Shown in pieces: positions 1-5,841 of a DNA stretch of 5,841 nucleotides. The notes under the pieces were generated by a model. It ran no database searches. It was not told where the DNA came from and saw only the letters and a list, made by a program, of their open reading frames with translations. The DNA is from Candidatus Calidifonticultor daggyaiensis (lineage in GTDB: Bacteria > Actinomycetota > Humimicrobiia > Humimicrobiales > Humimicrobiaceae): assembly GCA_015661035.1 (NCBI GenBank), contig JACVJA010000107.1, positions 1 through 5,841 on the forward strand, given 5' to 3'. A program made the translations under genes and the position numbers. How positions within the stretch are numbered: position 1 is the stretch's first letter; every line of letters begins with the position of its first letter.

Positions 1-34
1 TTAAAACTTTAATAAATTGTAGGAAATTTTAAAA

Positions 35-40
35 AGGTGA
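35..40 (+). promoter_or_regulatory. Ribosome binding site of the rcpC/cpaB-like gene
   Basis: AGGTGA lies four bases before the ATG at 45. It matches the 3' half of the full Shine-Dalgarno complement (AAGGAGGTGATC), for which a short spacing is expected. It supports ATG 45 as the start. No ATG, GTG or TTG lies in frame in the short upstream stretch available. The rest of the 44-base leader is A/T-rich and shows no clear promoter. Confidence 0.75.
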
Positions 41-44
41 TTAT

Positions 45-944
45 ATGAGAATTAGAATCGTTCTTTTAATATTAGCTATAATTTTTGGAATTGCTGCAGT
101 TATTGGGGTAATGATTTATATTGGTAATGTTAAGGCCTCAATACAACATGAAGAAGAATTAGTTAAGGTTGCAGTTGCTGCTCAAAATATATCAAAGGAA
201 ATCAAAGTTTCTGATATTATTGAAAAAAAATTCTTTGAAATAAAAGAAATGCCAAGAAAATATCTTGTAGAAGGTGCACTAAATTCAATTGAAGATTATA
301 AAGATTATATTACTAAAGTAAGTATTAAAAAAGGCGAGCAATTTACTGCTGATAAATTTGGAAAAGTTGAAGATATTAGAGCTGCTTTTGCTGTACCCCA
401 AGGATATATTGCTATTTCAATTCCTTATGATGAAATAAGGGGGGTGTCAAATCTTATAAATGTTGGAGATAAAGTAAATGTTATTGCAACTTTTGCTCCT
501 TCTGAAGGAGATCTTACTCTTTTAAATAAGGATATAGTTGCAGAAAAACTTTTGGATATTAGTCAATCAGAGACTAACCAAAATCAAATTTCTACTGAAC
601 CAAGCACTTCCTGGTTTCCTTCTGAAAGCCTTATGGAAAAAGATAATTATATAGTTTTTCCACAGACTAAAGTTTTATTATGGAATGTGGAAGTTTTATA
701 TATCGGGTCAAAAATAGTATCTGCAGTTGGAGATAAAAGTAGTCAAAGTGATTTTTCAACTAAAAATCAGAGTTCGATACAGCAAGAATTAAAGACAGTT
801 ACACTTGCTTTAACACCAGAACAGGCAGAAAAACTTGTTTTTTCTGAAGAGCTTGGAAGAGTTTGGCTTGCATTAGTTCCAGCTGAAGGCATAGAAGAAA
901 AAGAAACCCCAGGCAGGACATATTTAAATATATTAGATCAATAA
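45..944 (+). CDS. cpaB: Flp/Tad pilus assembly protein RcpC/CpaB (SAF domain)
   Basis: This 299-residue protein is a membrane-anchored component of the Tad pilus assembly machine. The sequence shows a basic N terminus (MRIRI) and one hydrophobic helix at about residues 5-28, so most of the protein should sit outside the cytoplasm. A SAF-like domain follows at about 38-108, beginning VKVAVAAQNISKEIKVSDI. The RcpC/CpaB domain runs from about 115 to 280, with the family-typical VPQGYIAISIPYDE and INVGDKVNVIATF, then VEVLYIG, and near the end LTPEQAEKLVFSEELGRVWL followed by LVP. Between these blocks, residues about 170-245 are rich in S, Q, N and T and look like a flexible linker or variable insert. 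Length is normal for the family. In Gram-negative systems RcpC/CpaB is linked to the secretin, but no secretin gene follows here. The start is set by the AGGTGA site just upstream. The gene heads a same-strand run with tadZ, tadA and a tadB fusion, which makes the assignment firm. Confidence 0.9.
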   Translation: MRIRIVLLILAIIFGIAAVIGVMIYIGNVKASIQHEEELVKVAVAAQNISKEIKVSDIIEKKFFEIKEMPRKYLVEGALNSIEDYKDYITKVSIKKGEQFTADKFGKVEDIRAAFAVPQGYIAISIPYDEIRGVSNLINVGDKVNVIATFAPSEGDLTLLNKDIVAEKLLDISQSETNQNQISTEPSTSWFPSESLMEKDNYIVFPQTKVLLWNVEVLYIGSKIVSAVGDKSSQSDFSTKNQSSIQQELKTVTLALTPEQAEKLVFSEELGRVWLALVPAEGIEEKETPGRTYLNILDQ

Positions 945-1057
945 AAAAGAATTGAACCATAGTGCAGATTTATTTAGTAATTTAATAGTATATATTAGCT
1001 TAATTTTCTAAATAAAAGAATTTTTCTACTTAATAAAGGTAGCTAAATGAAAATAGC

Positions 1058-1083
1058 TGAATAAAACCAGTGAATAAAATCAG
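1058..1083 (+). repeat. Two tandem 13-base copies before the tadZ ribosome binding site
   Basis: TGAATAAAACCAG (1058-1070) is followed directly by TGAATAAAATCAG (1071-1083), which differs at one base. The second copy runs into the AGGAG ribosome binding site at 1082-1086. The remainder of the 148-base gap (945-1092) is A/T-rich with no convincing gene, hairpin terminator or promoter. A weak 5-base inverted pair (AGCTA at 1041-1045, TAGCT at 1054-1058) adjoins the repeat. Function is unknown; it may simply be a small slippage duplication. Confidence 0.6.
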
Positions 1084-1092
1084 GAGAATAGA

Positions 1093-2265
1093 ATGAATAA
1101 GGTACCAGTAGCAGTTATTGAAAAAGATAAAATAATAATAGACAGGATTCTTTCTGTTTTAGAACTTTATAATGATATTGGTAAAATTAAATATTCAAAT
1201 GATGTTTATGATTTGGAATTAGTTTTAAATAAGAAAGAACCAATAATAGTAATTATTGGTCCAAGTTTTTCATTAAAAGATTTAAAAGAATTGTTAATAA
1301 AATATACTGGCTCATTAAATTATGTAAGAATTATTCTTCTTGCAGATTCAGTAAATACGGAGCTTTTAAAAGCAGCATTAAAATTAAATATTCATGATAT
1401 CTTAGAATATCCAATTCAGGATAAGGATTTAAGGGAATCATTTAAAAGAGTATTTGGAATTTTTGAAGCAATTTTTCAAACTAATACAAAAGAAATTAAG
1501 GAAAGTAAAAAAATAATATTTTTTAGCACAAAAGGTGGAAGCGGGAATACTTTTTTAACTGTAAATTTTGCTATAGCTTTAAAGCAGAGATTGAAAAAAC
1601 AAGTAATAATTTATGATTTAAATTACCAGTTTGGCGATGTTGCTTTAATGCTTAACATTTTTCCAAGAAATACTATTTTTGATTTAATGACTTTAAATAA
1701 GTTTGATATGGATTCAATAAATGTTTTTTTAATAGAACACAATAGTGGTGTAAAGATATTACCAGCACCAGTTGACCCTACTCAAGGGGAAGCTATCAAA
1801 CTTGAAGTATCAAATAAAGTTTTTTTAAATTTAGCAAATCTTTCTGATTATTTAATAATTGACTCACCATTAGGTTTTACTGATGAAATTTTAGCTTTTT
1901 TAGAAAATATTGATTATATTTTTTTAGTTGCTACTAAAGATGTTCCAAGTATAAAAAATTTAAAAATTTGCCTCCAAATTTTAGAAAGACTTTCTTTTCC
2001 TAAAGATAATATTTTTGTTGTTTTAAATAGAGCTGACAGTAAAGTTGATATAGAAATAGATGAAATTGAAAAAACAATTCAGAGAGCAATAGATATTAAA
2101 ATTCCTAGTGATAGAATTGTTCCAATAAGTGTAAATAAAGGTATCCCAACAGTCATTAGTGCACCGCGTCTGCCTGTTAGTAAAAGTATTTTTAAAATGG
2201 TAGATTTTTTTGAAGCTAATGAGAAAGAAATCTTAGAAAAAGAAAAAATCAAAAAAGGAGAATGA
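1093..2265 (+). CDS. tadZ: TadZ/CpaE-like pilus localisation ATPase (receiver-like plus ParA/MinD-like)
   Basis: This 390-residue cytoplasmic protein belongs to the TadZ/CpaE group, ParA/MinD-related proteins that help position the Tad pilus machine. Residues about 3-125 resemble a response-regulator receiver fold but lack the usual phosphoacceptor: the third strand reads IIVIIGPS where an Asp would be expected. A short linker leads to the ATPase domain from about 138. Its deviant Walker A is KGGSGNT (147-153); the first, signature-type Lys is kept, but the usual P-loop Lys is Asn152. The A'-like strand ends at Asp175 (VIIYDLNYQFGD), and the Walker B-like strand is YLIIDSPLGF with Asp257. The tail VNKGIPTVISAPRLPVSKSI (348-367) is typical of CpaE. 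The start is supported by AGGAG at 1082-1086, six bases before the ATG. The gene ends in TGA, six bases before tadA, so the two are probably translated together. Family assignment is strong; whether this copy hydrolyses ATP is uncertain. Confidence 0.9.
   Translation: MNKVPVAVIEKDKIIIDRILSVLELYNDIGKIKYSNDVYDLELVLNKKEPIIVIIGPSFSLKDLKELLIKYTGSLNYVRIILLADSVNTELLKAALKLNIHDILEYPIQDKDLRESFKRVFGIFEAIFQTNTKEIKESKKIIFFSTKGGSGNTFLTVNFAIALKQRLKKQVIIYDLNYQFGDVALMLNIFPRNTIFDLMTLNKFDMDSINVFLIEHNSGVKILPAPVDPTQGEAIKLEVSNKVFLNLANLSDYLIIDSPLGFTDEILAFLENIDYIFLVATKDVPSIKNLKICLQILERLSFPKDNIFVVLNRADSKVDIEIDEIEKTIQRAIDIKIPSDRIVPISVNKGIPTVISAPRLPVSKSIFKMVDFFEANEKEILEKEKIKKGE
2255..2260 (+). promoter_or_regulatory. 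Ribosome binding site of tadA, inside the end of tadZ
   Basis: AAGGAG lies in the last codons of tadZ, 11 bases before the tadA ATG at 2272, a rather long spacing. An in-frame TAA at 2266-2268 excludes any earlier start for tadA. An ATG at 2262 that overlaps the tadZ stop is in a different frame. The arrangement suggests translational coupling of tadA to tadZ. Confidence 0.6.
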
Positions 2266-2271
2266 TAAGAG

Positions 2272-3627
2272 ATGGGTTTGCAGGACAGAATAGAAAAATT
2301 AAGTGAAAATCCAAAAAATATTTTAACTCTTAATGATTCAACACTTTCTTTAAGAAATAAAAGAATAGAAGAAATAAAAAAGAATATACATTTAAAATTA
2401 ATAGAAGAGTTATCTGATTTGATTTTTAAAAAAAATATTTCAGATAATGAATTAAAATCTAAAGTTTCTGGCAGTGCACAAAGACTTGTTTTTGAAAATG
2501 ACTTTCCTTTAACTCATGAAGAGAGAAATAAGATTATTACAGAAATCACCAATGATATTGTTGGATATGGTCCAATTGAAGAGTTTTTAAAGGATAGAGA
2601 TGTTACTGAGATAATGGTAAATAATTACAATAATATTTATATAGAAAAATATGGAAAGATATATAAAACAGATAAAGTATTTGTAGATGAAAATCATTTG
2701 TTAAGAATAATTGATAAAATAGTAAGCAGAATAGGCAGGAGGGTAGATGAAGCTTCTCCTTATGTTGATGCGCGGCTTCCAGATGGCTCAAGAGTAAATA
2801 TTATAATTCCACCACTGTCTTTAATTGGTCCTGTAATGACAATTAGGAAATTTCCAGCAGACCCTTTTACTGCAGAAGACTTAATAAAAATGGGAACATT
2901 TACAAGAAATGTTGTTGAGTTTTTAAAAGCTTGTGTTAAAGGACGAATCAATATACTAATTTCAGGTGGGACTGGAACAGGTAAAACTACATTGTTAAAT
3001 GTAGTTTCATCGTTTTTACCTTCTGATGAGAGGATTATTACAATAGAAGATGCAGCTGAACTTCAACTTCATCAAGAGCATGTTATAAGACTTGAATCAA
3101 GGCCACCAAATATTGAAGGCAAGGGCACTGTAACCATTAGAGATTTAGTAAGAAATGCACTAAGAATGCGACCTGATAGGATTGTCGTTGGAGAGGTTCG
3201 TGGTGGTGAAGCTCTGGATATGCTTCAGGCAATGAACACTGGTCATGATGGAAGTTTAAGCACAGTTCATGCAAACTCACCAAGAGATGTTTTATCTAGA
3301 CTTGAGACAATGGTTCTAATGGCAGGAGTTGATTTACCGGTTAGAGCAATAAGAGAACAAATATCATCTGCTATAAACTTAATAGTTCATATGAGCCGAC
3401 TTAAAGATGGAACAAGAAAAGTTGTAAAAATATCAGAAATACAAGGGATGGAAGGGGAAATTATAACAATGCAGGATTTATTTGTATTTGATTTTTCAGA
3501 AGGTTTAGATTCACATGGAAGATTTAAAGGCAGTCTAAAAGCTACGGGATTAAGACCAAAATTTATAACAAGACTTCATGATCTTGGTATTGATTTATCC
3601 CCTGCAGTTTTTGCAGAAATTTCTTAG
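2272..3627 (+). CDS. tadA: TadA/CpaF secretion-type motor ATPase of the Tad pilus
   Basis: This 451-residue cytoplasmic protein is the Tad pilus ATPase of the type II/IV secretion (VirB11/PilT-like) superfamily, a ring-forming motor that powers pilus assembly at the TadB/TadC platform. The N-terminal part contains the CpaF-type block EITNDIVGYGPIEEFL (91-106), then VTEIMVNNYNNIYIEKYGKI (111-130) and RRVDEASPYVDARLPDGSRV (156-175). The nucleotide-binding part has all the expected motifs. Walker A is GGTGTGKT (232-239, Lys238). The acidic box is IITIEDAAELQL (255-266, Glu259 and Asp260). Walker B is RIVVGEVRGGE (303-313, Glu308), and the His box is TGHDGSLSTVHANS (323-336, His325 and His333). 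Length is ordinary for the family and no catalytic residue is missing. It begins six bases after the tadZ stop and is followed, 56 bases on, by the tadB fusion, so these genes almost certainly form one operon. Confidence 0.96.
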   Translation: MGLQDRIEKLSENPKNILTLNDSTLSLRNKRIEEIKKNIHLKLIEELSDLIFKKNISDNELKSKVSGSAQRLVFENDFPLTHEERNKIITEITNDIVGYGPIEEFLKDRDVTEIMVNNYNNIYIEKYGKIYKTDKVFVDENHLLRIIDKIVSRIGRRVDEASPYVDARLPDGSRVNIIIPPLSLIGPVMTIRKFPADPFTAEDLIKMGTFTRNVVEFLKACVKGRINILISGGTGTGKTTLLNVVSSFLPSDERIITIEDAAELQLHQEHVIRLESRPPNIEGKGTVTIRDLVRNALRMRPDRIVVGEVRGGEALDMLQAMNTGHDGSLSTVHANSPRDVLSRLETMVLMAGVDLPVRAIREQISSAINLIVHMSRLKDGTRKVVKISEIQGMEGEIITMQDLFVFDFSEGLDSHGRFKGSLKATGLRPKFITRLHDLGIDLSPAVFAEIS

Positions 3628-3683
3628 TTTTTAAAAAAGCATTTGAAAGGGTATAGGTCTGTGTTTAAAAGAGGTGTATTAAA

Positions 3684-5753
3684 ATGAGAATTAAGTCAAA
3701 ATCAAGATATTTAATTACATTTTTAATTCTTTCTTTATTAGTTATTTTAACACTACTACTTTTTATATTTCCTAGGCTAATTTTTGGTCAAGGGCATAAA
3801 GAGTATAACTATAATATTAAAGAAAATAATATTAAAGAACAAAATAATATTGATGTTAATTATAATTCTTTTATTTATTCTGAAACAGGCAAAAGCTATA
3901 TAAAAGAAATTGATGTAGCAGGTTTTCCAAATGTAAATATATATTTAAGTATTCAGAAAAAAATTGATAGCTTAGAAGCTGATAAAATCAAAATTGTTGA
4001 AAATAATAAAGAGATAGAAAAAGTTAACGTTGAAAAAATAAGCCAAACTTCAGAACCAATTAGTATCTCACTTGTTATTGATACAAGTGGCAGTATGAAA
4101 GGTCAACCAATAAAGGATGCGATAGAGTCTGCCTCTTCTTTTATTGATAAATTGAGAGAGATTGATAAACTTTCAATTATTGGTTTTTCAGAAAGTCCTA
4201 CTGTTTTTTCTTCATTTAGTTCAGATAAAGAAAGGTTAAAAAAATCATTAACTGAAATTCAAGCAAATGGAGAAACAGCTTTATTTGATGGGATTATTAG
4301 AGCTATTGAACAGTTTGAAATTCAAAAGGATTTAAAACACAAGTTTATAATTGTTTTATCAGACGGTGCTGATACTGTAAGTAGAAGTGGTATAGAAGAT
4401 GTTATAAAGATGGCAAACGATAATGGTATTACGATTTATTGTATAGGGCTTGTATCAAATGAATATAAACCTGAAAGTATTAAAAGTATTGCTCAAAGTA
4501 CTGGGGGTTATTTACTTTTAACTTCTGAATCTACTCAGTTAAAAGGTTTATATGATGTTGTTGAAAAACAGATAAAAAGTCTTTATAAAATAAGCTATAA
4601 AAGTCTTTCAATAAATGAACAAAAAATAGATTTAAAAATTTTAATAAATACATCTAATTATATTGATTCATTTAAAGCTTCTTACGAAAATCCTTTTGCA
4701 AAATTTTCTCCTAGTCAAACAGAAAGTATAAAAAAAACAACAATTTCAATTGCAAATGTTTTAATTATAGATATTTGGTGGATTAGATTATTGATTTTGG
4801 TTTTTACATTTCTTGCTGCAACATTATTTATTTACTCTATTTCAACTTCTTTTATACCCGAAAAACAAGTACCGCTGAGTGCAAAGAATTATTATTTATA
4901 TAATATAGCCACTGAAGGTTCTGAGATTAAAGAGCTGCAAAAAAAACCAAGATTTAAACTTTTCTCTATTTTTTCCAGAAAAAAGCAAAAAAAGCTTGAG
5001 AAGAAGGGTTACTCTTATATTTTTGATGAAAAATTAAAAAGAGCAGGTATTAATTTATCTGGTTCAAAATTTATGGTTACTCATATAATTATAGTAATTT
5101 TAGCAACCGTAGTTTTTTTTGCTCTCACAAAAAATTTGATTTTAACATTGTTTGTTGTAATTTTAATAATCTTTTTGCCTTTTATTTATATTAATATTAA
5201 GATTGGCCAAAAATTAAAAAAGTTTAACGAACAACTTCCTGATACTCTACAGCTGATAGCTGGAGCATTAAAGGCAGGTTATAGTCTAAGCCAATCGTTA
5301 TTTATGGTAACAAAAGAAACAAAACCACCAATTTCTGATGAATTTAAGATTGTTTTAAATGAGATAAGAATGGGGCTTTCTGAAAAAGATGCTTTAGATA
5401 ATATGGCAAAAAGAATAGATAGTGAGCTTTTTAATTGGGTTGTGCTTGCTATTAATATACAAAGAGAAGTTGGTGGGAATTTGGCTGAAATAATGGATAT
5501 AATAGCTGAGACGATAAGAGAAAAAGAAAGAATTTTAAGACAAATAAAATCACTTACAGCTGAAGGAAAACTATCAGCGTATGTATTAATTGGACTTCCA
5601 ATAATTTTAGGGTTAATTCTTTCTATTATTAATAGGCAGTATATTAGTGTTTTATTTACAACTAAGACAGGTTTTATACTATTAGGTTTGGCAGCATTCT
5701 TAATGATAATTGGTATTGTTTGGATAATAAAAATAGTAAAAATAGAATATTAA
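3684..5753 (+). CDS. tadB: VWA-TadB fusion: von Willebrand A domain joined to Tad platform protein
   Basis: This 689-residue membrane protein is about twice the length of an ordinary TadB. A basic N terminus and hydrophobic stretch (about 8-34) form a signal anchor or signal peptide. A VWA domain spans about 125-300 with a full metal-ion-dependent adhesion site: DTSGS (133-137), Thr198 in NGETALFDG, and Asp227 in LSDGAD. A second membrane helix lies at about 362-387, followed by a strongly basic stretch (about 420-441). The TadB part starts near 445 with the family-typical LKRAGINLSGSKF, two helices (about 464-505), the T2SS-F domain (about 513-640; QLPDTLQLIAGALKAGYSLS, REVGGNLAEIMD, AETIREKERI, LTAEGKLSAY), and two C-terminal helices (about 630-650, 660-685). 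By the positive-inside rule the VWA domain is extracytoplasmic and the T2SS-F domain cytoplasmic, where it should meet TadA. One uninterrupted frame covers both halves. GAGGTG at 3671-3676, seven bases before the ATG, and an upstream in-frame TAA (3666-3668) fix the start. The VWA ligand is unknown. Confidence 0.92.
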   Translation: MRIKSKSRYLITFLILSLLVILTLLLFIFPRLIFGQGHKEYNYNIKENNIKEQNNIDVNYNSFIYSETGKSYIKEIDVAGFPNVNIYLSIQKKIDSLEADKIKIVENNKEIEKVNVEKISQTSEPISISLVIDTSGSMKGQPIKDAIESASSFIDKLREIDKLSIIGFSESPTVFSSFSSDKERLKKSLTEIQANGETALFDGIIRAIEQFEIQKDLKHKFIIVLSDGADTVSRSGIEDVIKMANDNGITIYCIGLVSNEYKPESIKSIAQSTGGYLLLTSESTQLKGLYDVVEKQIKSLYKISYKSLSINEQKIDLKILINTSNYIDSFKASYENPFAKFSPSQTESIKKTTISIANVLIIDIWWIRLLILVFTFLAATLFIYSISTSFIPEKQVPLSAKNYYLYNIATEGSEIKELQKKPRFKLFSIFSRKKQKKLEKKGYSYIFDEKLKRAGINLSGSKFMVTHIIIVILATVVFFALTKNLILTLFVVILIIFLPFIYINIKIGQKLKKFNEQLPDTLQLIAGALKAGYSLSQSLFMVTKETKPPISDEFKIVLNEIRMGLSEKDALDNMAKRIDSELFNWVVLAINIQREVGGNLAEIMDIIAETIREKERILRQIKSLTAEGKLSAYVLIGLPIILGLILSIINRQYISVLFTTKTGFILLGLAAFLMIIGIVWIIKIVKIEY
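3811..3839 (+). repeat. 15-base tandem repeat encoding NIKEN-NIKEQ
   Basis: The 14-base motif ATAATATTAAAGAA occurs at 3811-3824 and again at 3826-3839, a period of 15 bases or five codons. It gives the peptide NIKEN followed by NIKEQ, then NNIDV. It lies in the Asn/Lys-rich spacer between the N-terminal membrane segment and the VWA domain. It looks like a short in-frame duplication in a flexible linker. Confidence 0.65.
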
Positions 5754-5779
5754 TAAAAAATTAAATGAATATAAATATT

Positions 5780-5816
5780 TTAGATATAATTTTGAGAAAT
5801 AATACTTAGATATAAT
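5780..5816 (+). repeat. Two direct copies of an 11-base TATAAT-containing motif upstream of the next gene
   Basis: TTAGATATAAT occurs at 5780-5790 and again, identically, at 5806-5816, 26 bases apart. Each copy ends in TATAAT, a perfect sigma-70 type -10 hexamer. A TTGAGA at 5792-5797 is only 13 bases from the second TATAAT, too close for a normal -35 element, and the first copy has no good -35. In such A/T-rich DNA the motif may be chance. If real, it could be an internal promoter or a binding site within the 82-base gap (5754-5835). Confidence 0.4.
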
Positions 5817-5835
5817 AAAAAGAGGTGAAAAAATT

Positions 5836-5841
5836 ATGTTT
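5836..5841 (+). CDS. Start of next gene, probably TadC (cut by window edge)
   Basis: Only ATG TTT (Met-Phe) is inside the window. The start is credible because GAGGTGA at 5822-5828, a strong Shine-Dalgarno match, lies seven bases upstream, the same style of site as that of the tadB fusion. TadC, the second T2SS-F-type platform protein, usually follows TadB in Tad loci, so tadC is the likely identity. This rests on position alone, since no coding sequence is available to test it. Confidence 0.5.

Noticed and set aside
945..1040. Possible terminator or promoter after the rcpC/cpaB gene
   Set aside because: No GC-containing hairpin with a T-tract is visible. TATATT at 991-996 has no suitable -35 partner, and A/T-rich background makes such matches frequent.
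1047..1064. Five-codon ATG frame in the 148-base gap, a possible leader peptide
   Set aside because: The peptide (MKIAE) has no attenuator-type codon run and no following terminator hairpin, and such tiny frames are common by chance.
1546..1548. Asn codon in the TadZ P-loop as a sequencing error
   Set aside because: The frame is intact around it, and altered P-loop lysines are known in TadZ/CpaE proteins, so a real substitution is more likely.
2603..2791. Minus-strand open frame of 62 codons inside tadA
   Set aside because: It is antisense to a highly conserved coding region, has no recognisable domain, and its low-complexity Leu/Phe/Tyr content is that expected from the complement of A/T-rich coding DNA.
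2760..2951. Minus-strand open frame of 63 codons inside tadA
   Set aside because: It is a shadow of the tadA frame that ends just before Walker A, and it shows no family motif.
4584..5020. A split between separate VWA and TadB genes (frameshift or missed stop and start)
   Set aside because: The frame runs without a stop through the linker, and no ribosome binding site with a start is evident before the TadB part near residue 445, so a true fusion is the simplest reading.

Overview
The window is one strand-consistent segment of a Tad (tight adherence)/Flp type IVc pilus locus. All genes read on the plus strand. In order they are an RcpC/CpaB-like assembly protein (45-944), a TadZ/CpaE-like localisation ATPase (1093-2265), the TadA/CpaF motor ATPase (2272-3627), a large TadB-type inner-membrane platform protein with a complete von Willebrand factor A (VWA) domain at its N terminus (3684-5753), and the first two codons of another gene (5836 to the window edge) that by position is probably tadC. 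The genes are well spaced, have good Shine-Dalgarno sites and are intact. TGA serves as a stop in tadZ, so the standard bacterial code applies.

The DNA is very AT-rich, and codons and gaps are A/T-biased throughout, with no compositional break. The gene order (rcpC directly followed by tadZ, tadA, tadB) leaves no room for an outer-membrane secretin (rcpA/cpaC) or rcpB between rcpC and tadZ, where many Gram-negative loci carry them. Together with the VWA-TadB architecture this suggests an AT-rich bacterium with a monoderm-like Tad layout, for example a low-GC actinobacterial or Firmicute-like lineage, or a candidate-phylum relative. The sequence alone does not decide the phylum, and a secretin could lie outside the window.

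Expected division of labour, from knowledge of the families: TadA hydrolyses ATP in the cytoplasm and drives pilin extraction and assembly through the TadB/TadC platform. TadZ helps place the machine in the cell. RcpC/CpaB is an envelope component anchored by one helix, with a SAF domain. The prepilin, the prepilin peptidase and the minor pilins are not in the window and presumably lie in the flanks.

Non-coding DNA is limited to the 5' leader (1-44) and four gaps: 945-1092, 2266-2271, 3628-3683 and 5754-5835. The 148-base gap holds a short tandem repeat just before the tadZ ribosome binding site. The 82-base gap holds two copies of an 11-base motif containing TATAAT. I see no convincing rho-independent terminator, tRNA, rRNA, CRISPR array or mobile element. 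The most noteworthy item is the VWA-TadB fusion, which appears to place a metal-binding extracytoplasmic domain on the pilus platform. The atypical TadZ active site comes next.
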